Shown here: one piece after another, positions 42,812-54,030 of the stretch
Layout of the letters: every line of letters begins with the position of its first letter
How positions within the stretch are numbered: position 1 is the stretch's first letter
Source of the DNA: Ottelia alismoides
Lineage: Eukaryota > Streptophyta > Magnoliopsida > Alismatales > Hydrocharitaceae
NCBI GenBank assembly: GCA_037367405.1
Contig: JAZKJV010003364.1
Span: 372,001 to 436,000, forward strand
DNA: 64,000 nt
Reading direction: 5' to 3'
Program-made: the position numbers and the translations under genes
The notes under the pieces: model-generated
What the model was told of the DNA's origin: nothing
Seen by the model: only the letters and a program-made list of their open reading frames with translations
Database searches by the model: none

Positions 42812-44250
42812 TTGCGTCTTGTCATGGAGGAGGAGACGGCAGCGTTACAGTCACATGGTACGTGGAGCATTGTTACAGCTCCTACAGGAGCATCTGTTGT
42901 GGGATGTAAGTGGGTGTTCGCGGTGAAGCATCGAGCAGATGGCAGTATGGATCTCTACAAGACGAGGTTGTGGCTCATGGGTTCATTCGGACATATGGGA
43001 CGGATTATCAGGATACTCTCTCCAACAACTCCACATTCTACACTACGAATCATTCCCTTTGTTGCAGTGATACGAGATTGGCCCCTATATCAGCTTGATG
43101 TGAAGAATGTGTTTCTCTGTGGTGACTTACAGGATGAAGTCTACATACAGCAACTACATGGATTCACTGGTGAAGAGGAGTGTCAGAAGGTTTGCAGACT
43201 TCATAAGGCTATCTATGGCCTTAAGCAGAGTCCAAGAGCATGGTTTCAGAAGCTCTCAGATTTGATAGAGCAACAGGAGTTTGTGAGATCGACTGCAGAT
43301 AATTCACTGTTTGTTCAGAGGTTTCAGAGAGGTACAGTTGATATACTAGTTTATGTTGATGATATAATTGTTACAATGGATGATGTGCAGGGCATTCAAG
43401 CAGCTAAAGATTTCCTTGGTCAGCAATTTGTAATCATGGACCTTGGCAGTTTACATTACATCCTTAGACTGGAGTTTACCAAGAACCTGCAAGGTCTTGC
43501 GATGACCCAGAGGAAATACTTTACAGATCTTCTCTCTGAGACGGGCATGGCAGATTTCAGTCATGCTACTACTCCCATGGACTTGAGTTGAAGCTATATG
43601 ATGATGACACTGAGGAGGTAGACAAGATGAGGTACAGGGAACTCATTTGGAAGCTCCAATACGTGACCATCACAAGGCCAGATATATCAATTGCAGTGAG
43701 CGGAGTGGGTCAGGCCATGGAGCAGCCTGGACATGCACATATGGATGTAGTCCATATGATTTTGAGGTATCTGAAGACCTCACCTGGCACTGGTCTTTTA
43801 CTTAGCAGAGACGCTCCTTGCTTACAGCTTGCGCAGATGCAGATTATGCAGGATGTTCCAAGGACAGGAAGTCTATCTCTGGCTTTGTAGTGTTCGTAGG
43901 GAGCTCCTTGGTGTCATGTAAGAGCAAGAAGCAGATGATGGTTGCCACATTAAGTGCAAAATCAGAGTATAGAGTCATGGCACAGGAGAGTACAGAAATG
44001 ATGTGGGTCAGATATGTTCTGACTAACCTAGTTGTTGAGGTACCTCTTCCCATGCACCTTCAATACGACATCCAAGCTGCTCTTTTCATTGCCAACAACT
44101 CAGCCTTCCATGAGAGGACAAATTATATCGAGATAGACTGTTATGACACTCGAGACATGATTTAGAAAGGTTTCATCTCCACGTCTCATGTCAGTTCAGG
44201 AGAACAGACAACAAACGTTTTCACCAAGATCCTAGCTAGAGGGTCATTAT
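42812..44250 (+). pseudogene. Copia-3 reverse transcriptase and RNase H
   Basis: RT frame MEEETAALQSHGTW, VGCKWVFAVKHRADGS, LDVKNVFL, CRLHKAIYGLKQSPRAWF, with catalytic YVDD near 43350 and GSLHYILRLEF, runs open to 43591. RNase H follows with overlapping short frames: KLQYVTITRPDISIAV, ADADYAGCSKDRKS, TLSAKSEYRVMAQ, and QAALFIANNSAFHERT. It ends near NVFTKILARGSL (44230). The acidic motifs of RNase H are present. Frameshifts separate RT from RNase H, and stops are few. This is the best-preserved pol among the short-LTR Copias here. Confidence 0.9.
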
Positions 44251-44307
44251 AGAGATGATGCTCCAAGCTGAGCATGACTGATATCTACGCTCCAGCTTGA
44301 GAAGGAG

Positions 44308-44398
44308 TGTCTACATTATGTAATTTGCCCAACAGTTTTCTCCTCATATAAGAGAACCATAGGGCCTCATGAATAAGAAACTCGTTATTTTCTCTCCA
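44308..44398 (+). repeat. Copia-3 3' LTR (5' part deleted)
   Basis: Matches the last 94 bp of 15004-15148: tgtctacattatg to tctctcca. Purine tract ttgagaaggag precedes it directly. Confidence 0.85.
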
Positions 44399-44432
44399 CG
44401 GTCTCAAATAATTTTTTAAAGCCACGATTTTT

Positions 44433-44896
44433 TAAATCAAAGGAAAGTTTTACAAAGCAGTTGTGAGACCTGCTATGCTCTATGGATCTGGATGTTGTCC
44501 TGTGAACCATAGACATGTGTAGAGAATGGCAATAGCAGAAATGAAAATGCTGAGGTGGATGTGTGGACACACATGTAAAGATCGGATTCGGAATGATGTC
44601 ATCAGAATGAAAGTGGGTGTAGCTCCGATCGAAGATAAGATGCGAGAAAATCGCTTAAGGTGGTTTGGCCATGTGCAAAGGAGGTCAGTTGATGCATCGA
44701 TGAGGAGATGTGAGTTTTGGAGTGTTAAGCTGGCTAAAAGAGGGTGTGGAAGGCCCAAGAAGTGTTGGAATGAGACTATATGAAGGGATCTTAGTTTTTT
44801 GGATCTAAGCCCGAGAATGACCCAAGATAGATCTGAATGGAGGCAAAAAATCCACGTAGCTGACCCTACTTAAAGTGGGAAAAGGCTTTGTTGTTG
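44433..44896 (+). mobile_element. RTE-type LINE fragment RTE-4
   Basis: Severely 5'-truncated RTE copy, running from aaatcaaaggaaagttttac to the 3' signature aaaaggctttgttgttgt. It is flanked by acgattttt (44424-44432) and accattttt (44897-44905), one mismatch. It encodes remnants [34 protein letters not shown] and KCWNETI with stops. It sits just outside the Copia-3 3' LTR. Confidence 0.88.
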
Positions 44897-44905
44897 TACC
44901 ATTTT

Positions 44906-46038
44906 TCTCAGCTTTCTTCTCTTCTTTTTTTGTACGATACCTCTTTCTCAAAAAAATTTAACAATGGTGCAATGGACCTGAAATCACTTCAGTCCCAAAC
45001 TGGGCTCAAAAAAATGTAGATCTCCCCATTTTTCTATTCTGGATCCTTTTTTAAAATAGTCCTTTCCTTTTTTAATTTTTCTCCTTTTTTTCTCCTCCCC
45101 CCTTTTTAACTTGGGCCAAATACAACTCACGGCTCTTTCGCCCTCCCTCTTTTTTTATAACTCTTGGCCCAATGGGCCTGAACACTGCACCCCCCCTTAA
45201 AAAAATACATAGCATCCCCCCTTTTCATTTAAATGAAAGGGGTATCGAGCCCCAAATGCTCGCTAGGGTTCCCCAATGGGAACTCCTCCGCTATCGTCGT
45301 TGAACCCATTGCCGTCGACATAGAGAAGCAAGAGCATGTGATCATGGACCTGAGAGTTTTTTGGTGCTAGATAAGCCTCTGATGATTCTGAAGGCAGGCA
45401 TAGAGATGATGCTGGAGGGTACGCGAGGCTCTGTGCGCGAGAAGGGGCTTTCATATAGGGTTTCCATGCCTAGAGGGAGCTTCAGTGGATGATTGCAGCC
45501 TGGAGTTGCACAACTGGAGTTGCGCAAGAAAAGCAGGGCGACGTGAGGGAGAGGTCTAACAGAGAGAACCCATCCTTCTTCGTCTATTGATGCTCCAGTT
45601 GTTGACGATGCTCCAACCAGCTAAGGCTGATAGATGCTCAATATGGCTGGAGGCTTAAATGGGTGATCAATACAACCATCGTAGAGGATTGTGATCATCG
45701 GATGGTGGCCTGGATCGATCGGCGTGAGGATGGTCAGGCATTTCTTGATGTTGTCTAAATATAATTAGGGTTCCATCAAGAACCCTAATAACTTTCTCGA
45801 ACTGGCTGAAATTGCGTCGTGGATGCACAGAATCAGGGTTTCGAGAAGAAACCAAGCAACATGCACAAAATCAAACAATCTGATGCATAAAGATCTAGAA
45901 TCTAGATGCCATGAATTAAGGTTCATGAAACCCTAAACTTGAGCAAATCTCAAATGTGAATATAAAATCTAAAGAACGGTAGACAAAACCGCTCCAATAA
46001 TCGATTTGTTCAAGAACAAAAATACAAGATTCAAACAT
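44906..46038 (-). other. Leader/interior of element F next to its 5' LTR
   Basis: No protein family is recognised. The plus strand is pyrimidine-rich with homopolymer runs to about 45240. From 45240 to 46038 short minus-strand frames occur without family features. The position just downstream (minus) of a primer site and LTR suggests a retrotransposon leader. Confidence 0.45.
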
Positions 46039-46050
46039 GCTCTGATACCA
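46039..46050 (-). other. Element F primer-binding site
   Basis: Minus-strand TGGTATCAGAGC (plus gctctgatacca). A 13-bp tgataccatgttg is repeated twice (46042-46067), partially duplicating the site and the LTR edge. Confidence 0.85.
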
Positions 46051-46362
46051 TGTTGTGATACCATGTTGAAAGCGATAGTGCGGATGCGTAATCAGATATA
46101 AAGAAGTATAGAAAGAAAGAATACTGAGATTTTACGTGGAACCCTGCTCCATAAAGAGCGGGATGAAACCACAGGGGAAGGCCTCTCAAGGATCAGGTAT
46201 TCGGTATTACTCTTTGTCAACCGGATACAATGGGTACAGGGCTTCTTATATAGCCCTGCAGACAGGCCAAAGTCCCACTAGCAGTACATGTGGGACTAAA
46301 CATGTTGATGTGGTAATTGGACCCCTTCAATTACCCATCTCTACAAGTCGCATACTCTAACA
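46051..46362 (-). repeat. Element F 5' LTR
   Basis: LTR of about 300 bp starting tgttg at 46051 (or 46064 after the short duplication) and ending actctaaca. The primer site adjoins. Its outer 38 bp match the hAT-split LTR remnant at 12491-13571. Confidence 0.7.
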
Positions 46363-46412
46363 TGGATTGACTGTCCAACTCTCCTCTATGACTTACTCTC
46401 GCTTATGCAGTT
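46363..46412. other. Sequence between element F and Copia-2
   Basis: Fifty bases with no recognised feature. It continues at 52375 across the Copia-2 insertion. The last five bases cagtt are the Copia-2 target duplication. Confidence 0.6.
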
Positions 46413-46561
46413 TGTTGGAGAGCTTTTATGTTATATCGCTATTTTACAATTATTTATTTCTTGTGTCTGTAGTATGTAATTTACCTATTAGGGTTTCTCT
46501 CTTCTATATAAGAGATCCCTTGGGCTCTATGAATAAATAAATTGAAGTATTCTAATCCACA
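46413..46561 (+). repeat. Copia-2 5' LTR
   Basis: 149 bp from tgttggagagc to atccaca, partner of 52221-52369. TATATAAG box at 46505-46512. Confidence 0.95.
46505..46512 (+). promoter_or_regulatory. Copia-2 TATA box
   Basis: TATATAAG in the 5' LTR, conserved in position in Copia-1 and Copia-3. Confidence 0.6.
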
Positions 46562-46573
46562 TGGTATCAGAGC
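46562..46573 (+). other. Copia-2 primer-binding site
   Basis: TGGTATCAGAGC directly abutting the 5' LTR. Confidence 0.95.
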
Positions 46574-47090
46574 GGCAGTCCTAGACCGGAGCCCTGAGCC
46601 AAACATCCCAACCCTACCTCCTTGCCCCTGCAGTCGCTCCTCCACGTGGCCACAAGCAGCAGCCGCCTTGCTTCTCGCGCGGTTGCAGCCCCACATTGTG
46701 ATGTGCAGCAACAGCCGCTTGCAGCAGCCATCTTGCGGATGTGCTGCCCTCCTACGGGCTAGCAGCCATCAGCCACTCGCAACAGCAGCCCAACAGTAGT
46801 GCTGCCCTCCAACGACAGTTGCAGCAGCCTGGTGGCGCCACCCAGGTTGTTTTTCGGTGTTGGCCTTCAGCTTTCCTAGGATCTAGGTCTGATTTTGGGT
46901 ATGAGGTCGTGGTTTTGGGTCTAATTTCAGAGGTTTAGGTCTGATTTTAGAGATTTTACCCTGTACAAAATCGAAATCATACCACATTTAGTCTAAACGT
47001 GGTTGCGGTATGAATCTATGCCTGCAGTCACACCTTCTCATGTTCGTTTAGATATCTTCAGATGTCTAAGGTCCCAATTTGTTATTCGTG
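46574..47090 (+). other. Copia-2 leader
   Basis: GC-rich leader with many cagcagc-type repeats (46620-46830). The frames seen here are short and not family-like. Confidence 0.7.
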
Positions 47091-48000
47091 ATGTCAGAAA
47101 GCAGAGTTGATATGCCATCTACGGGTGCATTCAAGGATCCAGCACCTATTATCAAGATGGATGGTACAATCTATGAGTTGTGGGCAATGCAGTTCATGAA
47201 TCTGATGTAATGCCATGGCAAGAAGCATATTCTGATGCAGGATGAGTCGTGAACAAGACCGAGACCAACGCCTCATGGTAGGTTGATGATGCATATGCCA
47301 AGGTGTGGCTATCTGATACCGTTTTTGTGGAGATAGCCAACGATATCCTTAGTCAACCCACAGCAAAGGCAATGTGGGACATTTTCACAGGGACATACAC
47401 TCAGGCGAAGAATGAGTCGAAGATATTGCATCTCTAGCACGAGATATTCACGACCAAACATGGTGATCGTCCTCTTCAAGCCATGTATACATCTCTGAGG
47501 GGTATGTTTGAGTGACTACACAGCTACATACCCCGGACGGCTTCTTCAGAGCAGCATAAGGCCTACAGAGATTCTGTCATGACTAGTGTTTTCCGGCTGC
47601 CCTCAACGCAAAATATAACTCGGCTCGCTCTCAGCTCCTTACCGATGCTACCATACCTCCTATGCAGGAAGCATACCACAGGCTGAGTCGATTGAGTATC
47701 TTCTTTGCCACACCTTCTCAGACTTCGTCGTCTTTGGCTACATCACGTGGTAGAGGTGGATCTGCTCATTTCAGTGGACGAGGCACGCGTGGCAGAGGCG
47801 ATTCCCGCCCACGTCAGACATGTTCATATTGCCACCGTTTAGGTCATTCAGAGGATACGTGCTACTCCAAGCACGGATTCCCACCATTAACTCGGGTCGT
47901 AGAGCGGAGTAGGACTGCTCCTGATCTTACTGATTATCGCTACGATGATTTTGTTGCTCGCATGAGAGAGATCATGTCTCTAGCCGATGGTTCTTCTAGC
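47091..48000 (+). pseudogene. Copia-2 gag
   Basis: ATG at 47091 opens MSESRVDMPSTGAF, then PAPIIKMDGTIYELWAMQFM, followed by a stop. Downstream frames carry AYAKVWLSDTVFVEIANDIL, TYTQAKNESKIL and, from 47662, MQEAYHRLSRLS, a Gly/Arg-rich run, and an intact zinc knuckle CSYCHRLGHSEDTC (C-x2-C-x4-H-x4-C, about 47818-47862). The knuckle is intact here but damaged in Copia-1 and Copia-3. Multiple stops and frameshifts lie at 47200-47640. Confidence 0.9.
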
Positions 48001-50605
48001 ATCGGTCCATACGACACTACAACCTCTACCTTCACAAGTAGCTCAAGTATTACTCATGCATTTATCAATCGCTCTCGACCAAATCGTTCAGAGTGGATTA
48101 TAGATTCTGTAGCATCACATCATCTCTGCAAAGATAGATTGCGGTCTGGCACATATAGTCCAGCACAACCAGGTAGATCGGTAGTGATTGCTGATGGGAC
48201 TCAGTCACCAATTACTGGACAAGGGGAGGTTCATTTGACACCCTCCATATACCTGCAGAATGTTCTTCATGCACCTGTCTTTTCCATGGATTTAATGTAT
48301 ATTGGCCAGATTACGAAAGATTTACACTGTCGTGTTATATTTGACCTTAATTCCTTTTTTTCAAGATATACTTTGGGCAGGGTGATTGGATGTGGTCGTG
48401 AACATGGAGGGTTACACAGGTTGTCTTCGTCTATGTATGTTGGTGCCACTTCCCTTTCTGCGAGATCCATTTCCCCCTACACGTGGCATCTCATATTCGG
48501 TCACCTACTGCTGTAGAAAATTTGTCACCTCATACATGGCATCTCTATTAAGTCTAGTTTCCAGTGTGAGTCATGTGGACTAGGAAAGCATTATCGGTCC
48601 AGCTTTCCAAGTCGTCAAGGTCGGAGTAGTCATGGTCTGTTTGATTTATTTCATCTGGATACATGGGGTCCAAGCCGTATACCTGATCACCAAGGACATA
48701 TTTATTATCTTGTTTGTGTTGATGATTTCTCCAAATTGTCCTGGATCTTTCTTTTAAAGCAAAAATATGAGACGAGTATAGTGGTGCAAACGGATCGAAC
48801 CAGAGTGAATCTACATTTTTTAGGTCCGGTTCGTTTATTTAATCGAGCCTAAACTTGTGTTCAAGTTCGGTTCGTTTATTTTCGAATTGAATCCAAATCG
48901 AACCTCTTTTTAATCGAATCGAACCTAAGCGAAGATCAAACTTGTACAGGGTGTAAACGAATCGAACTTGAGTGAATCTACATTTTGTAGGTTCGGTTCG
49001 TTTATTTAATCAAGCCTAAACTTGTGTTCAAATTCGGTTCATTTATCTTCGAACTGAATCCAAATCGAACCTCTTTTTAATCGAATCGAACCTAAGCGAA
49101 AATTGAACTTGAGAATTCTCTAATAAGAGGGAGTGAAAAGAATGGAAATATATGTGTCTATAATTAGAATAAACATGCATTCAGTTATTTTCTTGATCTA
49201 ACTCTTCTACATCTTTTGGAAAAAATAGATTAATAAGGATTCGTCTCTCTGAAAAAAGTATAATTGTAATATATATGTTTATATCCGTTCAAATAAGGAT
49301 AAGGAATAATGTGACGATATGCGACAAGTAAGGTTTATACTTGTTCTTTTGATTTGAGGATAAAGAAGGGAAAAGTATTAGACACATAGATGATGGATGT
49401 TGCAACCACGATGTGACTATTTATGTTGAGATAATTTATACCGACAAAAAACCTACTTATCTCATAAATATTCACTTATCTCCGAATAAAGTTCACTTAT
49501 CATGGGACAAAATCCACTTATCTCAAAATAAGGTCCACTTATGCGGACAAGGATTTGTAAATATGTATGTGTGTGTGTGTTTATCGAGCTTTTAACGAAT
49601 CAAACCTGAGCAAACCTATGATTTTTTGATTCGGTTCGTTTATTTAGTCGAGTCTAAATTTATGTTCGGGTTCACTTCGTTTATTTCCAAGCTGAATCTG
49701 AATCGAACTTTTAGCAAGCCGAACTTAAGCGAATATCGAACTTGAGAATTTTCGAACACCTAAACGAGTACAATTATTCAACTTTTGTTGTTGAAATCAA
49801 AAATATTTTCCTGCTTCAATAAAATACATCCATTCGAATAATGTGCTTGAGTTTTGTCCTAGAAATTCGTCAATTTTTTTAGCTCATGAGGCATCATTCA
49901 TCAGACTACTTGTCCTTATACGCCTCAACAGAACAGTGTGGCAGAACACAGACACAGACATTGTTAGATATCACCAAGACTCCTCATACAGAGTCTGCTC
50001 CACGTTCTTTTTGGGGTGATGCTGTGATGACAACTTGTTATCTCATAAACTGGATGCCCTCCACAATCTTGGGTGAAAAGGCATCATTTGCTCTTGCTTT
50101 TCCTGATAATGACTTCTTCTCTCTTACCCCACGAGAGTTTGGGTACATGGCATTTGTCCATATCCTTCGTCCTAGTCATGACAAGCTCGCTCCTCGAGTT
50201 GTCAAATGTATATTTGTTGGTTACTCCCGCACCCAGAAGGGGCATTGGTGTTTTAATCATGTATAGGGAAAGTACTGTGTCAATGCAAACATCACCTTCT
50301 TTGAGTCCATCATGTACTACTCTCCAACATGTGACAGGATGAGTTTCTCTGAGTCTGAGGATGTTGTTATTCTCCCATCTCCACCTACACATATACCTCA
50401 ACATGCACTCCATGTTCCAATGCCTTCCCCAGCATCCATCATGCTCCAAGTAAATTCTGATAACTTGGTTTTGACTTATGAAACTAGTGGCATGCATGAT
50501 GTACAGGATGAGCATGCAGATATACATGTTGAGCCAGAACCACCAGCAAAGAATGATTTAGTGTGGTACATCGCCTTGCGGAAAGGCAAATGTTCTTATG
50601 CGTGA
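48001..50605 (+). pseudogene. Copia-2 protease and integrase (split by hAT-C)
   Basis: Protease active region reads WIIDSVASHHLCKDR (DSG changed to DSV). GAG-pre-integrase wording DLHCRVIFDLN, CGREHGGLHRL and TWHLIFGHL follows, with a stop near 48516. Then come CGLGKHYRSSFPSRQ-like, DTWGPSRIPDHQGH and SWIFLLKQKYETS, cut at 48778. It resumes at 49771 with a decayed second Asp region, QQNSVAEHRHRH (the catalytic Glu appears kept), APRSFWGDAV (50000) and VKCIFVGYSRTQKGHW. The spacer to 50605 is open but degenerate. Confidence 0.88.
48779..49762. mobile_element. hAT-like non-autonomous element hAT-C
   Basis: 984-bp insert with short terminal inverted repeats (TAGTGGTGCAAACG... and, inverted, TAGGTGTTCGAAAA...). 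It is flanked by gacgagta (48771-48778) and aacgagta (49763-49770), 8 bp with one mismatch. The left subterminal zone is two direct 168-bp units (starting 48785 and 48953) rich in ggttcgtttatt and aatcgaac. A third, related unit lies in direct orientation at about 49590-49750. The middle is AT-rich. No transposase frame. It interrupts Copia-2 integrase. Confidence 0.88.
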
Positions 50606-50611
50606 TACCCC

Positions 50612-51580
50612 ATGACAGGTCAGGTATCTCTGGAGCAGCTTTCACTAGATTTTCAGAAATTTATTGTGGGATTGTCAGCTGTTGAAATCCCATGCACATA
50701 TCAGGAGGCACTCAAAGTGATCGAATGGTGTCTGGCCATGGAAGCAGAAATGGCTGCTTTACAGTCTCGCGGTACGTGGAGTATTGTTACAGCTCCCACA
50801 GACATATATGTTGCAAGATGCAAGTGGGTGTTCACTGTGAAGCATAGAGCAGATGACAGCATTGATCGCTACAAGGCACGACTCATAGCTCGTGGGTTCA
50901 CCCGGACCTATGGGGAGGACTATCAGGACACTTTCTCTCACGAAGCTCGACACTCCACACTTCGTGTTTTTCTCTTTGTCGTTGTCACATGGGACTAACC
51001 TCTACACCAGCTTGATGTGACAAATGTTTTCCTCTACGATGATCTTCAGGAGGAAGTCTACATGCAGCAGCCACCCGGATTCACTACTGAGGGGGAGTCT
51101 CAAAAGGTATGCAGACTTCATAAAGCGATCTATGATCTTAAGCAAACTCCGAGAGCATGGTTTCAGAAGCTGTCAGATGTGATAAAACGGAAGGGGTTAG
51201 TGAGATCGACTGCAGATCACTCCATGTTTGTTCAGAGGTCCCAGAAGGGCAATGTTGCTATATTGGTATGCATCGATGGCATCATCATTACAGGGGACAA
51301 TATAGAGGGGATTCAAGCAGCTAAGACTTTCCTGGGTCAGCAGTTTCTGACCAAGGACCTTGGCAATCTACGATACTTCCTTGGACTGGAGTTCGCTAGA
51401 AACCAACGAGGTCTTGTGATGAATCAGAGGAAGTATGTTACAGATCTCCTCTCAGAGACATGTGTGGCAGATTGCAAGCCAGCAACTACTTCCATGGACC
51501 CAAGTATGAAGTTTTATGATGACGACACTGATGAGGTCGACAAGAGGAGATACAGGGAGTTAGTTGGGAAGTTGTTATAG
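50612..51580 (+). pseudogene. Copia-2 reverse transcriptase
   Basis: Contains EAEMAALQSRGTWSIV, ARCKWVFTVKHRADDSIDRY, GFTRTYGEDYQDTFS, a stop near 50997, then LDVTNVFLYDDLQEEVYMQQPPG-type wording (51017 on) and KAIYDLKQTPRAWF. The catalytic YVDD is changed to CIDG (about 51269-51280), so it would be inactive. It ends KRRYRELVGKLL, followed by a stop at 51580. Confidence 0.92.
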
Positions 51581-51589
51581 GCCGGACAT

Positions 51590-52168
51590 ATGCTTTATAG
51601 TAAGCAAAGTTAGTCAATTCATGTAGCAGCCAAGACAAACACATATGGGTGCAGTCCATATGATTTTGAGGTATCTGAAGACCTCACCACGCACTGGTCT
51701 TTTATTTAACTGAGGCACATCCCTTGTTGTTATAGCTTATACAGATGCAGACTACGCAGGATGTCCCAAGGACAGGAAGTCAACTTCCAAGTTTGTAATA
51801 TTTGACATTTTTTAGGGAATTCATTAGTATCATGGAAGAGCAAGAAGCATACTATTGTCGCCCGATCGAGTGTTGAATTAGAGTACAGAGCTATGGCACA
51901 AGGCAGCACAGAGATGATGTGGGTTAGATCAGTTCTAACTGACCTAGCCATTGAGGTGCCTCATCTTATGCACATCCAATGCGACAACCAGGCCGCGTTG
52001 TTCATTACCAACAATCCAGCCTTCCATAAGCGAACCAAGCATATCGAGGTAGATTGCCACTACACTCGAGATATGATCCAGAAGGGCCTTATTGCTACAT
52101 CTCATGTCAATTCTAGTGAGCAGACAGCAGACGTGCTCACCAAGGTTCTAGCCAAAGGACCCTTTTAA
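51590..52168 (+). pseudogene. Copia-2 RNase H
   Basis: Damaged RNase H: a frameshifted first part (YADYAGCPKDRKST-like near 51735-51790), then ARSSVELEYRAMAQGSTEMMW and CDNQAALFITNNPAFHKRTKHIEVDCHYTRDM in an open frame 51893-52168, ending ADVLTKVLAKGPF. This is just upstream of the purine tract at 52211. Confidence 0.9.
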
Positions 52169-52220
52169 AGATGATGTTCCAAGCTGAGACTGATCGGTAT
52201 CTATGCTCCGGCTTGAGGAG

Positions 52221-52369
52221 TGTCTGAGAGCTTCTATGTTACATCACTATTTTACAGTTATTTATTTCTTTTGTCCATAGTATGTAATTTACACATTAGG
52301 GTTTCTCTCTTCTATATAAGAGATCCCTTGGGCTCTATGAATAAATACAACGAAGTAGTCTATTCCACA
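52221..52369 (+). repeat. Copia-2 3' LTR
   Basis: 149-bp partner of 46413-46561, from tgtctgagagc to attccaca, followed by the cagtt target duplication. Confidence 0.95.
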
Positions 52370-52374
52370 CAGTT

Positions 52375-52512
52375 GCCGCAAAGTAATCTTAATAATACAC
52401 ATGATCATGCACATGATCATCCGCCCATTATTGACATATCGTCATCTCCATCACTACATCATCATCGCCATCTCAAGATCTTGAATGCTCTCGTTATTTC
52501 TCCCACTGCTAT
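52375..52512. other. Sequence between Copia-2 and Copia-4
   Basis: No recognised feature. Contains acatgatcatg and catcatc-type simple repeats. gctat at 52508-52512 would be the left copy of the Copia-4 target duplication. The right copy is beyond the window. Confidence 0.5.
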
Positions 52513-53791
52513 TGTTGAACGTGGAAGCCCACGGCGAGCCATTATGCAATAAATGTTATTGTGAATATCATCCCCTGATCTGAAATGAAGAATAATTAAT
52601 TTACATAATAGGTCCCTAAGTACAATTAGGGTTATGTACCATGGTCATCTTAATGATCATACAGTTGTTGATTCAATTATTGAATCATAGAGGCTAGTGA
52701 TTGGATGAATATCTAAAGAGTTAGATTGAGGACTCATCAAGCACCGTCAAATGATTATTAAGAGATGATCTCCAACCTGAGTAGGAGATGGCAATCCTTT
52801 CTCATTTAGTTGATATCTAACCGACCTCTTGATGCAGGTCCTCTGCATAGGAATAGAGATTCAGAGGTGTTAGATAAGTTGGGTCAAAGAGTTGACTTAA
52901 CAAGATCGAGATAACCAAAATCCTATGTCGTATGTTGCCACGATATAGGCATGCATCCTCTGACCGGAGACAGATGTGTTACTATATGTCTGAGTATGTA
53001 CATTTGGCAGAACAATAGGTTGATGACCAAACCAAGGTCTATACACCGGTTTGCTGGTGTGCATGCAAGGGGCATATGAGTAATACGATCTCTCAAAGGG
53101 ATCATACAGGTTCATTACTAAATCGGAAGACATGAGCTCACTCATGCGATATTGAGAAGATCAAATTCCGTGCACGGTCGTCTCGCTTTGAAAGCTTGAC
53201 TGAATTTGTAGGTTTGATATATACTTTTGGAAAGTATATGATCAAGACCTAGGTATGCTATATGCTTTTGAAAAGTATATGATCGATACCAACTCCCAAT
53301 AGTCAAATGAGAAACTTAATGATAAAACCCTGAAGGAGACAGTCCAAAAGAGATCTAACACTTCAGGTTTATTATGGGCCTTCATGTATGCAGGATGTAC
53401 AGGTATTAGGAATACCAAAGGGTGATGTGATCATAAACGATTGTATAACCATTACGCTTCCATTCCGAGGGAGTGATGAAACAAGTCTGGATTTTAGTGA
53501 CTCCTCTCATAGAGAAGTGATCAGATCTTAGTCCAAATGTTGGACCTTGGTCTGAATGTGATTCAGATACAATGAGAAGATTAGATCTACGGCTTTGATT
53601 TAATCAAACATCTATGGGAGGTCCGCAAGATATGGATTTGAGATGTGATCTCAATATCCAAGCCACTATACGTGGAACAATACAATCGTCATGTCCTTAT
53701 CTCCAAGTATCCGCAGAGAAAGCGCATTATCCGTGAAAGAGTTCATGGATAATTTCATTGTTGATATATATATCCGAGCATTGAGAAAATT

Positions 53792-54015
53792 GATAACTAA
53801 ATGTGATTTAATTATCATGAATAATATGAATTTGATTCATATTATAAGCGGAGTTATCTGAGATAATTAAATGTGATTTAATTATCAAAGATATGAATAA
53901 TGTGAACGTGATTCATATTATTTGGACACATGAGAAAAGAGAATCCAAGATGATTAAATGTGATTTAATTATCATGGATACGAATAATGTGGATAGCACT
54001 ATCCATATTAGTCGC
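53792..54015 (+). repeat. Three hairpin-pair modules in Copia-4 LTR
   Basis: Three related modules start at 53792, 53862 and 53949. Each opens with a 25-nt inverted repeat of the form gataattaaat-gtg-atttaattatc (first and third copies with one or two changes). A second inverted repeat follows, such as aatatgaat-ttg-attcatatt at 53823-53843. The loops and flanks vary while the stems stay paired. Confidence 0.85.
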
Positions 54016-54030
54016 ATATATTATAAATAT

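Larger units (their letters stand above)
15004..44398 (+). mobile_element. Copia LTR retrotransposon Copia-3, hosting a 24-kb nested insert
   Basis: Plus-strand short-LTR Copia of the same family as Copia-1 and -2. Its 5' LTR (15004-15148), leader and gag (15729-16657) are followed by a SIRE-like insertion (16658-40958). It resumes at 40964 with the gag-protease linker, protease, integrase, RT and RNase H, a polypurine tract (ttgagaaggag, 44297-44307) and a 3' LTR (44308-44398). Ignoring the insertion and one 5-bp copy makes the linker frame continuous (DVAA then TSAKASSSSS), and the composition matches the same linker in Copia-1. No flanking 5-bp duplication was found for Copia-3 itself, consistent with the rearranged left end. 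Confidence 0.85.
46413..52369 (+). mobile_element. Copia LTR retrotransposon Copia-2
   Basis: Complete plus-strand element with 149-bp LTRs and a perfect 5-bp target duplication cagtt (46408-46412 and 52370-52374). Its order is gag (47091), protease, integrase (split by hAT-C at 48779-49762), RT, RNase H, purine tract gcttgaggag (52211-52220) and 3' LTR. It is closely similar in layout to Copia-1 and -3. LTRs show roughly one difference per ten bases by eye, suggesting an older insertion than Copia-1. Coding regions are broken in many places. Confidence 0.95.

Noticed and set aside
44308..44398. Copia-3 with naturally 91-bp LTRs
   Set aside because: The 5' LTR and both sister elements have 141-149 bp; the 3' copy lacks the first 50 bp, so deletion is simpler.
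45240..46038. Possible host gene between RTE-4 and element F LTR
   Set aside because: Frames are short, no splice-consistent exon chain or domain is visible, and a primer site and LTR explain the region better.
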